Shown here: one piece after another, positions 17,500-26,467 of the stretch
How the letters are laid out: each line of letters starts with the position of its first letter
How positions within the stretch are numbered: position 1 is the first letter of the stretch
NCBI RefSeq assembly: GCF_030815485.1
Contig: NZ_JAUSWV010000002.1
Location: forward strand, 7,006,001 to 7,070,000
Length of the DNA stretch: 64,000 nucleotides
Origin: Streptomyces rishiriensis
GTDB taxonomy: Bacteria; Actinomycetota; Actinomycetes; Streptomycetales; Streptomycetaceae
Direction: 5' to 3'
Position numbers and translations under genes: made by a program
Notes under the pieces: model-generated
Seen by the model: only the letters and a program-made list of their open reading frames with translations
Databases searched by the model: none
What the model was told of the DNA's origin: nothing

Positions 17500-18279
17500 T
17501 CACCCGGGGCGGCCCTCCGGCTGCCAGCCCAGGGCCCGGGAGATGCCGCGCGCAGCGAGGCGTACGGCCGGTGCCAGCACCGGTACCTGCGCGTCGGCGT
17601 ACGGGACGACGACCGACACCGCGGCGGTCACCGCACCGCCCGGTCCGCGCACCGGGGCGGCCACCGACAGGGCGTCCTCGGTCACCTGACGACTGCTCAC
17701 CGCGACCCCGCAGCGACGGACTTCGGCCAGCACCCGGCGCAACCGCACCGCATCGGTGATGGTGTGGGCGGTGTAGGAGGCCAACGGCGCCGAGCAGTAG
17801 GCCTCTTGGAGTCCGATGTCGCCGTGCGCCAGCAGCGCGAGCCCCACGCCGGTGACGTGCAGCGGCCAGCGGGCGCCCACCCGGATGTGCACACCGACGG
17901 CCGAACGCCCGGACAGCCACTCGGTGTAGACGACCTCGGAGCCGTCCCGCACCGCCAACTGGACGTTCTCGTGCGTGGCTTCGTAGAGGTCCTCCAGGAA
18001 CGGCAGCGCCACCTGCCGCAGCGCCAGACCGCGCGGCGCCAGCGCCGCGACCTCCCACAGCCGCAGCCCCACGTGATACGCGCCGGACGGGTCCCGCTCC
18101 AGGGCGCCCCACTCGGTCAGAGCGCTGACCAGCCGGTGCGCGGTGGTGAGGGTCAGGCCGGCGCGGCGGCTGATGTCGGTCAGGGAGAGCGCGGGGTGCG
18201 TGTGGTCGAACGCGGCGAGCACGGCCAGCAGCCGGCCGGGCGCGGAGCGGGCGGTCACGCCGAGGGCGCCCTGGTCCAT
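17500..18279 (-). CDS. IclR family transcriptional regulator
   Basis: 259 residues with the N-terminal winged HTH (about 10-75; LTDISRRAGLTLTTAHRLVSALTEWGALERD) and the C-terminal effector domain (about 90-250; VGVHIRVGARWPLHVTGVGLALLA). IclR proteins in actinobacteria often control aromatic or acid catabolism and bind small carboxylates. It lies 18 bases behind the MarR gene on the same strand, so both may come from one transcript reading away from the side-chain degradation operon. The target is not known. Confidence 0.88.
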   Translation of the reverse strand: MDQGALGVTARSAPGRLLAVLAAFDHTHPALSLTDISRRAGLTLTTAHRLVSALTEWGALERDPSGAYHVGLRLWEVAALAPRGLALRQVALPFLEDLYEATHENVQLAVRDGSEVVYTEWLSGRSAVGVHIRVGARWPLHVTGVGLALLAHGDIGLQEAYCSAPLASYTAHTITDAVRLRRVLAEVRRCGVAVSSRQVTEDALSVAAPVRGPGGAVTAAVSVVVPYADAQVPVLAPAVRLAARGISRALGWQPEGRPG

Positions 18280-18297
18280 CCGGTACTCCTCACGGCG

Positions 18298-18723
18298 TCA
18301 GGTGAGTCCGTCCTCGGCGATCCGCCGAAGCAGGGTGTGCAGCGTCTCGCGTTCGGCCGGGTCGAGGGGCGCCAGCAGGTCGTCCGTCACCCGCAGGCCG
18401 GCCTCCTCGGTGCCGCGCAGGAACGCGCGGCCGTCCCGGGTGAGGGCGACGATCCGGCTGCGGCGGTCGTCGGGTGCCGGCCGGCGCTCGGCGAAGCCCA
18501 GCTTCTCCAGGTCGTCGACGAGGCCGACGATCGCGCTCGGGTCGTAGCCGAGCCGTGCGCTCAGCTCCCGCTGCAGGGCGCCCTCCGCGGTGGCCAGGAA
18601 GCGCAGCACGGCGTAGTGGCGCAGCCGTACCCCGGACTCCTGGAGAAACGTGTTGAACAACTGACCCGAGCGCAGTCCCAGGCGGTACAGCAGGTAACCC
18701 GTGTCCGCGTGCAGCCCGCGCAT
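18298..18723 (-). CDS. MarR family transcriptional regulator
   Basis: 141 residues with the MarR winged helix: LRHYAVLRFLATAEGALQRE, the recognition helix around LSARLGYDPSAIVGLVDDLEKLG, and the wing AERRPAPDDRRSRIVALT. An in-frame TAG lies 25 codons upstream of ATG 18723 and no other usable start falls between, so this start is firm although its ribosome site is weak. It diverges from the SDR-amidohydrolase-ligase-MaoC operon. By analogy with CouR-type regulators of hydroxycinnamate genes, it may repress that operon until an acyl-CoA binds. Confidence 0.88.
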   Translation of the reverse strand: MRGLHADTGYLLYRLGLRSGQLFNTFLQESGVRLRHYAVLRFLATAEGALQRELSARLGYDPSAIVGLVDDLEKLGFAERRPAPDDRRSRIVALTRDGRAFLRGTEEAGLRVTDDLLAPLDPAERETLHTLLRRIAEDGLT

Positions 18724-18852
18724 CCACGGCTCGTCCGCGTCGATCGGGGCGGTGCTACTGGCGTTGTCCTGGCGGGCGATGGCGGGCTCCCTGGGCTAGG
18801 TCCCCTTCCGGGGGTGGTTCTCCGTACAGATTCCAGCATGACGCACCCGTAG

Positions 18853-18884
18853 GACGACAACAACTATTGACGACAACAATTATT
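18853..18884. promoter_or_regulatory. Two head-to-tail 16-bp operator-like repeats in the MarR/SDR divergent promoter
   Basis: GACGACAACAACTATT (18853-18868) is followed directly by GACGACAACAATTATT (18869-18884), differing at one base. Each copy runs into a G to give CAA(C/T)TATTG, a near-palindrome. The repeats are AT-rich and lie in the 220-bp spacer, 59 bp before the SDR start, a natural place for a MarR operator. Confidence 0.6.
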
Positions 18885-18943
18885 GCTCTTAGCTTCGATC
18901 TCGTAGTCAGCACCCCGCGCACCCCATGTGAAGGGACACCGTC

Positions 18944-19861
18944 GTGCCCAGCATCGATCTCACCGGCAAGGTCGCCGTCGTCACCGGCAGCGGCCGGGGC
19001 CTCGGCCTCGCCTACGCCCATGCCCTGGCCGCCCGCGGCGCGTCCGTGGTCGTCAACGACGTCGACGAGGCCGTGGCCGAGCAGGCCGTGAAGTCAATCG
19101 TCGCGGCCGGGGGCACGGCGGTCGCCGAGGTGGTCCCGGTCGGCACGACGGCGGCCGCCGACCGGCTGGTGAACCGTGCCGTGCAGGAGTTCGGCCGGCT
19201 CGACGTCCTGGTCACCAACGCGGGCATCCTGCGCGACAGGGTGCTGTGGAAGATGACCGACGACGACTTCGACGCGGTGATCGCCACCCACCTCAAGGGC
19301 ACCTTCACCTGCGCCCGGGCCGCCGCCGTAAGGATGCGCGAGCAGGGCGAGGGCGGCACGCTGATCCTCGTCGGCTCACCGGCCGGTCAGCGGGGCAACT
19401 TCGGCCAGACGAACTACGCGGCCGCCAAGGCCGGCATCGCCGCCTTCGCCCGTACCTGGTCCATGGAGCTGGGCCGCGCGGGCATCACCGTCAACGCGAT
19501 CGTCCCGGTCGCCGCGACCGCGATGACCGAGACGATCCCCGCCTTCGCGCCGTACGTCGAGGCGCTGAAGAACGGCGAGCCGTTCCCGGACTTCCTGCGC
19601 AAGGGCGAGGGCTTCGGCACCCCCGAGGACTGCGCGGCCCTGGTGCCCTTCCTGGCGTCCGAGGCCGCCCGGGGGATCACCGGCCAGGCCATCGGCATCG
19701 GCGGCGACAAGGTGGCACTCTGGTCGCATCCGCAGGAGATCCGCGCGGCCTACGCCGACGGCGGCTGGACGCCCGAGACCCTGGCCGACGCCTTCCCCAC
19801 CTCGGTCGGTGCCGAACTCCAGACGGTCGGCATCCCGGCCCCCACGTTCCCGGAGGCGTGA
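18944..19861 (+). CDS. SDR family oxidoreductase, probable 3-hydroxyacyl-CoA dehydrogenase
   Basis: 305 residues with the classical SDR cofactor loop TGSGRGLG (about 14-21), the NAG motif (VTNAGIL), the catalytic serine region LVGSPAG and the YAAAK active site. The sequence is closest in style to the hydroxyacyl-CoA dehydrogenase part of multifunctional beta-oxidation proteins. GTG 18944 has GAAGGGA seven bases upstream. The stop overlaps the start of the amidohydrolase by one base. In a CoA-dependent side-chain pathway it would oxidise the 3-hydroxyacyl-CoA made by the MaoC hydratase; this is inferred from context. Confidence 0.82.
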   Translation: MPSIDLTGKVAVVTGSGRGLGLAYAHALAARGASVVVNDVDEAVAEQAVKSIVAAGGTAVAEVVPVGTTAAADRLVNRAVQEFGRLDVLVTNAGILRDRVLWKMTDDDFDAVIATHLKGTFTCARAAAVRMREQGEGGTLILVGSPAGQRGNFGQTNYAAAKAGIAAFARTWSMELGRAGITVNAIVPVAATAMTETIPAFAPYVEALKNGEPFPDFLRKGEGFGTPEDCAALVPFLASEAARGITGQAIGIGGDKVALWSHPQEIRAAYADGGWTPETLADAFPTSVGAELQTVGIPAPTFPEA

Positions 19862-20772
19862 TGAGCCCCGCCACGACCCCCGCCGCGGCCCCCTCCATGA
19901 AGGTCGAGGAACTGGTCGCCATCGACGTCCACACCCACGCCGAGGTGTCCTCCAGGGGTCACTCCTCGCTCGACGACGACCTGCACGCCGCCTCCTCCGC
20001 CTACTTCGGGGTCGAGGGCGAACGGAAGCCCACCCTGGAGGAGACGGCCCGCTACTACCGTGAGCGGAGGATGGCCGCGGTGATCTTCACGGTGGACGCC
20101 GAGTCCGCCACCGGCACGGCGCCGGTCCCGAACGAGGAGGTCGCCGAGGCCGCCGCCGCGAACGCCGACGTCCTCATCCCCTTCGCCTCCATCGACCCCT
20201 TCCGGGGGAGGGCGGGCGTGAAGCAGGCCCGGCGCCTGGTCGAGGAGTACGGGGTGAAGGGCTTCAAGTTCCACCCCAGCATCCAGGGCTTCTTCCCCAA
20301 CGACCGCTCGGTGGCGTACGACCTGTACGAGGTGATCGAGGAGACGGGCACCATCGCCCTGTTCCACACCGGTCAGACGGGCATCGGCGCCGGAGTGCCG
20401 GGCGGCGGCGGGATCAGGCTCAAGTACTCCAACCCGCTGCACGTGGACGACGTGGCGGCCGACTTCCCGCACCTCAAGATCATCCTGGCGCATCCGTCCT
20501 TTCCCTGGCAGGACGAGGCACTCGCCGTCGCCACGCACAAGCCGGGCGTGCACATCGACCTGTCCGGCTGGTCGCCGAAGTACTTCCCGCCGCAGCTCGT
20601 CCAGTACGCCAACACGCTGCTGAAGGACAAGGTCCTCTTCGGCTCCGACTTCCCCGTCCTCACCCCCGACCGCTGGCTCGCCGACTTCGACAAGCTGACG
20701 ATCAAGGACGAGGTGAAGCCGAAGATCCTCAAGGAGAACGCCGCCCGTCTGCTCGGGCTGACGACACCGTAA
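19861..20772 (+). CDS. Amidohydrolase family 2 protein (CouO/PhdC-like hydrolase candidate)
   Basis: 303 residues of the amidohydrolase-2 TIM-barrel group. Metal ligands are visible as HTH in AIDVHTHAEV, later histidines in LFHTGQTG and ILAHPSFPW, and the aspartate in LFGSDFPV. Members decarboxylate or hydrolyse aromatic substrates. In the Rhodococcus cou and Corynebacterium phd clusters an amidohydrolase is reported to cleave beta-ketoacyl-CoA hydrolytically; the neighbours here (CoA ligase, MaoC, SDR, MarR) match that arrangement. ATG 19861 overlaps the SDR stop (TGATG), so translation is coupled. A decarboxylase role remains possible. Confidence 0.75.
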   Translation: MSPATTPAAAPSMKVEELVAIDVHTHAEVSSRGHSSLDDDLHAASSAYFGVEGERKPTLEETARYYRERRMAAVIFTVDAESATGTAPVPNEEVAEAAAANADVLIPFASIDPFRGRAGVKQARRLVEEYGVKGFKFHPSIQGFFPNDRSVAYDLYEVIEETGTIALFHTGQTGIGAGVPGGGGIRLKYSNPLHVDDVAADFPHLKIILAHPSFPWQDEALAVATHKPGVHIDLSGWSPKYFPPQLVQYANTLLKDKVLFGSDFPVLTPDRWLADFDKLTIKDEVKPKILKENAARLLGLTTP

Positions 20773-20784
20773 GGGGCGTGGAAG

Positions 20785-22290
20785 ATGCGCAACGAGGGAC
20801 TGGGGTCGTGGCCCGCACGCCGGGCCCGCAAGACCCCGCACCGCACGGCCCTGGTCCACGGTGAGCAGTCGACGGACTATCGCACACTGCATACACGCAC
20901 CATGCGCCTGGCCCACGCCCTGCGCTCCCGTGGCGTGCGGCGCGGTGACCGCATCGCCTACCTCGGCCCCAACCACCCCTCCTACCTCGAGACCCTGTTC
21001 GCCGCCGGCGCCCTCGGCGCGGTGTTCGTCCCCCTCAACACCCGTCTCGCCGGGCCCGAGATCGCCTACCAGCTCGCCGACTCCGGCGCCAAGGCGCTCG
21101 TCTACGGTCCCTCGCACGCGGGACCGGTCGCCGGACTGCCCGGAAACACGGACGTCCGGACGTACCTCGAGGTCGGCCCCGAGTACGAGGGGGAGCTCGC
21201 CGCCGCCTCCGAGGAGCCGATCGACACGCCGGTCACCCCCGACGACACCTGCATCATCATGTACACCTCGGGCACGACCGGCCGCCCCAAGGGCGCCATG
21301 CTCACGCACGGCAACCTCACCTGGAACGCGGTCAACGTCCTCGTCGACACCGATCTGACCGCCGACGAACGCGCCCTGGTCTCCGCGCCGTTGTTCCACA
21401 CGGCCGGCCTGAACATGCTGACGCTGCCGGTGCTCCTCAAGGGCGGCTGCTGCGTCCTGGTCGAGGCCTTCGACCCGGAGGCCACCTTCGCCCTGATCGA
21501 GCGGCACCGGATCACCTTCATGTTCGGCGTGCCGACGATGTTCGAGCAGGTGGCCAGGCACCCGCGCTGGGCGGACGCCGATCTGTCCAGTCTGCGGATC
21601 CTGACCTGCGGCGGTTCCCCGGTGCCGACGCCGCTGATCGCCGCCTACCAGGAACGCGGGCTCACCTTCCTCCAGGGCTACGGCATGACCGAGGCGTCCC
21701 CCGGCACGCTGTTCCTGGACGCCGAGCACTCCGTCAGCAAGGCGGGTTCGGCCGGAGTCCCGCACTTCTTCAGCGACGTACGCGTCCTGCGACCCGACCT
21801 CACACCCGTCGAGGTCGGCGAGACCGGAGAGGTCGTCGTCCGCGGTCCGCACGTGATGCCCGGCTACTGGGGGCTGCCCGAGGAGACGGCCGCCTCCTTC
21901 GCCGACGGCTGGTTCCGCAGCGGGGACGCGGCCCGGGTCGACGAGGACGGGTACGTGCACATCGTCGACCGCATCAAGGACATGATCATCTCGGGCGGGG
22001 AGAACATCTACCCCGCCGAGATCGAGGACCTGCTCCTGGGCCACCCCGACATCGTGGAGTGCGCGGTCATCGGCGTGTCCGACGACAAGTGGGGCGAGGT
22101 GCCGCGCGCGGTCGTCGTGCCGCGCGAGGGCGCTTCGCTTGACCCCGACGAGGTGCTCGCCTCGCTGTCCGGGCGGCTCGCCAAGTACAAGATCCCCAAG
22201 TCGGTGGTGGTGGCGGACGAACTCCCGCGCACCGCCTCCGGAAAGCTTCTGAAGTCGCGGGTGCGCTCCCGGTTCGGCACCGGCTCCTGA
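20785..22290 (+). CDS. Acyl/aryl-CoA ligase (AMP-forming)
   Basis: 501 residues, the usual length for this class. It contains the P-loop-like MYTSGTTGRPKGAMLTH, the adenylate motif QGYGMTEASP, the hinge DRIKDMIISGGENIYPAEIE and the C-terminal catalytic lysine in PRTASGKLLK. It would activate a carboxylic acid to its CoA thioester through an acyl-adenylate. Its place between an amidohydrolase and a MaoC hydratase suggests a hydroxycinnamate or similar aryl-alkenoic acid (CouL-like). It starts 12 bases after the amidohydrolase stop. Confidence 0.85.
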   Translation: MRNEGLGSWPARRARKTPHRTALVHGEQSTDYRTLHTRTMRLAHALRSRGVRRGDRIAYLGPNHPSYLETLFAAGALGAVFVPLNTRLAGPEIAYQLADSGAKALVYGPSHAGPVAGLPGNTDVRTYLEVGPEYEGELAAASEEPIDTPVTPDDTCIIMYTSGTTGRPKGAMLTHGNLTWNAVNVLVDTDLTADERALVSAPLFHTAGLNMLTLPVLLKGGCCVLVEAFDPEATFALIERHRITFMFGVPTMFEQVARHPRWADADLSSLRILTCGGSPVPTPLIAAYQERGLTFLQGYGMTEASPGTLFLDAEHSVSKAGSAGVPHFFSDVRVLRPDLTPVEVGETGEVVVRGPHVMPGYWGLPEETAASFADGWFRSGDAARVDEDGYVHIVDRIKDMIISGGENIYPAEIEDLLLGHPDIVECAVIGVSDDKWGEVPRAVVVPREGASLDPDEVLASLSGRLAKYKIPKSVVVADELPRTASGKLLKSRVRSRFGTGS

Positions 22291-22352
22291 GCGACTCCCG
22301 TGAGCGACACCCTGTGAACGTCTCCCGCCACATCACCTGTGAGGAACGGCAT

Positions 22353-22808
22353 ATGAGCATCACCGTCAACGGTCTCGACGAGCTGAAGAAGCTGGCCGGG
22401 AGCGACCTGGGCACCAGCGAGTGGATCGAGGTCGCCCAGCAGCGCATCGACACGTTCGCGGACGCCACCGGGGACCACCAGTGGATCCACGTGGATCCGG
22501 AGCGGGCGGCCGCCGGGCCCTTCGGAGCGCCGATCGCCCACGGGTACCTGACACTCTCCCTGTTCATCCCGCTCTTCACCGGGCTGCTGGACGTCCAGGG
22601 CGTCACGACGAAGGTCAACTACGGGCTGAACAAGGTGAGGTTCCCCTCGCCGGTGAAGGTCGGTTCGCGGATCCGCCTGGTCGCCGGGCTGACCGAGGTC
22701 GAGGAGGTGCCGGGCGGGGTGCAGATCACCGTCGACGGGGCGATCGAGATCGAGGGCGCCGCGAAGCCCGCGGCCGTGCTGCAGAGCCTGTCGCGCTTCT
22801 ACGCGTGA
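22353..22808 (+). CDS. MaoC-like enoyl-CoA hydratase
   Basis: 151-residue single hot-dog domain. The hydratase-2 motif is complete: FADATGDHQWIHVDPERA with the Asp/His dyad, followed by GAPIAHGYLTLSL. It would add water to a 2-enoyl-CoA. ATG 22353 is preferred because GAGGAA lies at 22341-22346; an upstream in-frame GTG at 22314 lacks such a site. It is the last gene of the four-gene operon, and the strong hairpin at 22846-22884 follows. Confidence 0.85.
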   Translation: MSITVNGLDELKKLAGSDLGTSEWIEVAQQRIDTFADATGDHQWIHVDPERAAAGPFGAPIAHGYLTLSLFIPLFTGLLDVQGVTTKVNYGLNKVRFPSPVKVGSRIRLVAGLTEVEEVPGGVQITVDGAIEIEGAAKPAAVLQSLSRFYA

Positions 22809-22845
22809 GCGTGTTCCCCGGAACGCCGTAGGGCTCGACGTCACG

Positions 22846-22884
22846 GGGAACCGCGGGCCGGTGGCGACCGGTCCCGCGGTTCCC
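22846..22884. terminator. Strong bidirectional hairpin between convergent genes
   Basis: GGGAACCGCGGG (22846-22857) pairs perfectly with CCCGCGGTTCCC (22873-22884). An inner CCGGT/ACCGG pair extends the stem around a GGCG loop with one bulged T. It lies between the convergent stops of MaoC (22808) and the PHP gene (22902). There is no U-tract, which is common for Streptomyces terminators. Confidence 0.75.
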
Positions 22885-22901
22885 TACGCCCTCGGGGCGT
22901 C

Positions 22902-24569
22902 TCAGCTCACGACGTCCACGAAGACGGGGTTGGAGTAGAACCAGGTGTCGGCCCACGGATCACCGTTGCCCGGCTCGTGCGGGACAGGGCCGTGCGGATC
23001 CACGGAAGCGCCCAGGTAACCGGTTCCGTTCCGGTTGCCGTCGCTGCCGCGCAGGCGGAGGTAGCAGGACTCGTCGCCCACCGCGACCGGGACGCGCAGG
23101 GTGTAGGTCCCTCTGCGGCCGCTCACGTCCGTCGTGCGGACGACCTTCGTGTCGGGCGCCCGCCAGGTGTCGCGGTCGGACACCGCCCCGCGCACCGCGC
23201 CACGGATCACGTCCACGTGTGCCAACCGCGGCAGGATCCCCTGGGGATTGGGGCGCGACGCGCTGGTGACGGTGATCTCCAGCATGAGCTTCTCGCCCTT
23301 GCGCACCCGGAGCCGGCCGCCGAGCGTGACGCCCCGGCCGTCGCCGTGCTCCCGCCGCAGCCTGACCTCCAGGCCGTCGAGCAGATGCCCGTGGTCCAGC
23401 CAGACCCGGCCCTCCCGCAGCCCCGTCATCACCGCGCGGTAGCCGTAGCGGGTCACTCCGACGTGGGTCCGGCTGAACTGCCCCGGCCAGAAGTCGCTGC
23501 CGGGCTGCGGGGTGTCGGTGTTCACCGGGTCCGGCAGCCTGCCGGTGTCGTCGAAGTTCGCTCCGGCGGGCCAGTCGCCGTTCTTCCAGGTGTCGAAGAC
23601 GGTCCGGTGGTTGTCGGAGTTGGTGGTGACCGAGAAGAGCCGGCCCTCGGCCAGCATCGAGTCCCACAGGCCGCCCACGGTCGCCGTGGCCCAGTCGAAG
23701 CCGCCGTAGGTGACAAAGGCGTCGGCCGGATAGCCCGCCCAGGACTGCGCGGACGGCTTGTTCTCGTACTCGCCGCGGATGGACGCGGCACCGCGCAGGC
23801 CGGGGATCGCCGCGCCCTGGGCGCCCGGCGCGCCTTCCATGCCGACCATGATCTCGGGCGCCGCGTCGCGCCAGTCGCGCAGTTCGTGCGGGGAGTCGAT
23901 ACCGAGGCGCAACGGGTGGTTGGCGAGGACGAGGACGTCGTCGACGTAGCCGCTGCGGCGCTGCTCGGCCAGCCATCGGACGGCCTTGACGGCGTGCGCC
24001 TCGTTGCGGGCGGTGTCGGCCGCGCCCGCGGCGCCCTCGGTGTAGCCGAGTAGCTTGCCGTCGTAGGTGAGCTCGAACCGCGTGAGCAGCTCGGCCTCGT
24101 GCGGGCCGGGGGCGGCGAACACCGTGCAGTGCTCGGCGGCCGGGATGTACCACTCCAGGCCCTGGAAGATCAGCTGGCGCGGGTTCGCGGCGCGGGCCTT
24201 CAGGATCTCCTGGTGCTCCAGCGCGGCACCGTGCGAGGCGTGCCCGAAGTTGGAGTGCTCGTTGAACACCATCCAGTCGAGGCCGTACCGGGCGGCGGCC
24301 CCGGCCTGCTGGGAGAACGTGTACTTCGCGTCGTGGCTGTAGACGGAGTGCACGTGGTGGTCGCCCACCAGATAGGCGAGACGCGGGTCCTCGCCGCCGT
24401 GGCCCCGGCCGCCGGCGGCGACGGCCGGAGTGGCCGCACCGCCGAGAGCGAACGTGGCGCCGAAGAGGCCGGCACGGCGCAGGAGTCCACGCCGCGACAC
24501 GCCCTGGGCGTCGAGAGCGGCGGGCGGGACGGACGGATCGGCCCAGGAGGGCAGCTGCTGCTCGGTCAC
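22902..24569 (-). CDS. Tat-exported PHP/CehA-McbA-type metallohydrolase
   Basis: 555 residues. The N terminus has a twin-arginine signal (SRRGLLRRAGLFGATFALGG) ending near AVAAGG. The catalytic domain (about 50-400) begins YLVGDHHVHSVYSHD, the PHP metal-binding HxH motif. Further His/Asp/Glu ligands are in VFNEHSNFGHASH, GLEWYIP, VLANHPLRLG and TTNSDNHR. The C-terminal part is beta-rich. PHP proteins hydrolyse phosphoesters, and CehA-like members hydrolyse carbamates or phosphonates; the substrate here is unknown. GTG 24569 has a GAGG site upstream. It is the last gene of the sugar-transport operon. Confidence 0.75.
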   Translation of the reverse strand: MTEQQLPSWADPSVPPAALDAQGVSRRGLLRRAGLFGATFALGGAATPAVAAGGRGHGGEDPRLAYLVGDHHVHSVYSHDAKYTFSQQAGAAARYGLDWMVFNEHSNFGHASHGAALEHQEILKARAANPRQLIFQGLEWYIPAAEHCTVFAAPGPHEAELLTRFELTYDGKLLGYTEGAAGAADTARNEAHAVKAVRWLAEQRRSGYVDDVLVLANHPLRLGIDSPHELRDWRDAAPEIMVGMEGAPGAQGAAIPGLRGAASIRGEYENKPSAQSWAGYPADAFVTYGGFDWATATVGGLWDSMLAEGRLFSVTTNSDNHRTVFDTWKNGDWPAGANFDDTGRLPDPVNTDTPQPGSDFWPGQFSRTHVGVTRYGYRAVMTGLREGRVWLDHGHLLDGLEVRLRREHGDGRGVTLGGRLRVRKGEKLMLEITVTSASRPNPQGILPRLAHVDVIRGAVRGAVSDRDTWRAPDTKVVRTTDVSGRRGTYTLRVPVAVGDESCYLRLRGSDGNRNGTGYLGASVDPHGPVPHEPGNGDPWADTWFYSNPVFVDVVS

Positions 24570-24589
24570 GGTGATCCTCGTCGAGGGAG

Positions 24590-26428
24590 TCAGTGGTTCA
24601 TGAAGGAGCTGACGGGCAGCGCCCGCGAGACGATCCGGACATCGCCGAGGCGGCCGTGCAGGATCTGGTCGATCCGTCCGCCGTACTCGTAGCCGCCGAG
24701 CAGCCACGGCAGCCCGACGGAGGTGATGCCGACGGCCGCCGCCGTCGGGTTGCGCACCACGGGGCAGCCCTCGACGTACAGCGTGGTGCGCCTGCCGTCG
24801 TTGACGACCGCGAGGTGCCACCAGGTCTCCAGCGGGGTCTCCTGGCCCCAGTTGGTGGCGATGCCCTCCTGGTTCAGCGGACGCATCGCCCACTGCGGCT
24901 CCCGGTCGTCCGACAGGGAGAGGGTGGCGAGCGGCTCGTCGGGATCGTCGCCGGTCCTGCCCGCGGCGCCGCCCGTTCCGGTCCGGCCCACCAGTCCCGA
25001 CCAGGCATGGTGCGAGGGGTCCCAGTCGGCGGGGAGCCGGTAGAACGCCTCGATGGTGTAACCGGTCCCGAAGGTGGCCGAGTTGAGCGGGGCGCCGTCG
25101 ACCGTGCGCAGGTAGGCGCCCTTCAGCGGGGACTTGTACCCCTGGAACTCCAGGCTGCCGTGGCCGGGCTGGTCGGGGTGGTGGTCGGAGGACCAGGTCA
25201 GGACACCCCCGCCCACCGTGACGAGAGCGAGGTCGTTGCCGCGTCCGGACAGGTCGCGGACGGTGCCGCCGACCGCCGTACCGTCGTCGTGGCCGTCGAA
25301 CCGCCAGTAGGCGACCGTGTCGCGCACCAGCATCCCCGACGCGGGACGGGCAGCACGCGCGGGCGCCGGGTCGAACCCCGCGAAGCGCTCGGCGAAGTCG
25401 ATGCCGACCGTGAACCGGTCGGCGTCGCCGCTCAGTTCGCTCTCCTGCCGCTCCAGCTCGTTGAGCCCCTTCGCGGCCCGGCCGAGGATCCACGGGGAGA
25501 CCGTCTCCACGTCGATGACGTTCCGGTCGAGGTCGAAGCGGTAGAGGCGGATCATCGCCGCGCCGCCGAAGTACCGGTTCTGATAGTTCGTCAGGTGCAG
25601 GTGGACCTCATGCCCGGCCGCGTTCTCGCGCGTGGCCCGGCCGGCGGGCCAGTAGTGACCGTTGAGGGTGAGGAAGATCTGGTCGTGGTCCTCGATCAGC
25701 CGGTCCCACAGCTGCTGCCCGTACGCCGACAGGGAGTCGTCCCCGACGACCAGTTCGTGCGTGGTCAGGACGACCGGTGTCCTCGGGTGCCGGGCCAGGA
25801 CGTCGGCAGCCCAGGCGTACCCCTTCTCCGACAGCCGCCAGTCCAGCGCGAGCACCATCCACTCCCGGCCGCCGGCCCGGAACAGGTGGAAGGTGTTGTA
25901 GCCGTCGGGTGAGGCCCCGCCGAAGGTCGGCCTGCCCTGGAAGCGCTGCGGGCCGAAGGCGTCCAGGTACGGGGTCGCGCCGCGCTGGTCGGTCGTCGAC
26001 GCTCTCACGTCGTGGTTGCCGGCCAGCACGCTGTAGCCGATCCCGCGCCGGTCGAGCAGCCCGAACGCCTCGCTGATCGCGCCGACTTCGTCCTTCGCCC
26101 CGTTCTGGGTGAGGTCGCCGAGGTGGGACAGGAACACGAGGTTGTCGTGCGCGCCCTGGTCGAGGAGGTGGCGCAGGGACGCCTCGACCGGTGCCCTGTC
26201 GATGCTCGGGCCGTCGAAGAGGTACTGCGTGTCGGGCATGACGGCCAGAGTGAAACGGCGGCTCTCGGGGTCCGGTCGCCACGTGGCGGAGGTCGCCTCG
26301 GCGGTGGCCGGCAGCGCGAGCCCGGCCGTGGCGGCCGCGCCGAGCAGCGCGGTGGCCCGGAGGAAACCGCGTCTTCCGGCACCGGCCCGCGCGGCCTCGC
26401 CCTGTTCGTGGGCATGCGAAGTACACAC
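24590..26428 (-). CDS. Tat-exported metallophosphoesterase with C-terminal LamG-like domain
   Basis: 612 residues. A Tat signal (AGRRGFLRATALLGAAATAGLALP) precedes a calcineurin-like domain (about 50-330) with metal motifs VMPDTQ, SHLGDLTQNG, LAGNHD, LTTHE and LNGHYWPAG. The last 230 residues (from about DTVAYWRFDG) look like a LamG/concanavalin jelly roll that often binds sugars. Together they suggest an exported phosphatase or phosphodiesterase acting on a glycan-linked phosphate. It lies 39 bases behind the GH2 gene and 20 bases before the PHP gene, so it is probably co-transcribed with both. Confidence 0.8.
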   Translation of the reverse strand: MCTSHAHEQGEAARAGAGRRGFLRATALLGAAATAGLALPATAEATSATWRPDPESRRFTLAVMPDTQYLFDGPSIDRAPVEASLRHLLDQGAHDNLVFLSHLGDLTQNGAKDEVGAISEAFGLLDRRGIGYSVLAGNHDVRASTTDQRGATPYLDAFGPQRFQGRPTFGGASPDGYNTFHLFRAGGREWMVLALDWRLSEKGYAWAADVLARHPRTPVVLTTHELVVGDDSLSAYGQQLWDRLIEDHDQIFLTLNGHYWPAGRATRENAAGHEVHLHLTNYQNRYFGGAAMIRLYRFDLDRNVIDVETVSPWILGRAAKGLNELERQESELSGDADRFTVGIDFAERFAGFDPAPARAARPASGMLVRDTVAYWRFDGHDDGTAVGGTVRDLSGRGNDLALVTVGGGVLTWSSDHHPDQPGHGSLEFQGYKSPLKGAYLRTVDGAPLNSATFGTGYTIEAFYRLPADWDPSHHAWSGLVGRTGTGGAAGRTGDDPDEPLATLSLSDDREPQWAMRPLNQEGIATNWGQETPLETWWHLAVVNDGRRTTLYVEGCPVVRNPTAAAVGITSVGLPWLLGGYEYGGRIDQILHGRLGDVRIVSRALPVSSFMNH

Positions 26429-26467
26429 GTGTGCTCCGTAGGTAGGTCCGTTGCGGAGAACGGGGGT

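Noticed and set aside
18298..18863. Upstream extensions of the MarR gene
   Set aside because: An in-frame TAG 25 codons before ATG 18723 with no start between rules them out.
24590..26428. The phosphoesterase as part of a phosphate-starvation (PhoD-like) unit
   Set aside because: No PHO-box-like direct repeats were seen in the 39-bp gap to the GH2 gene, and the sequence is not the PhoD class; position favours the sugar operon.
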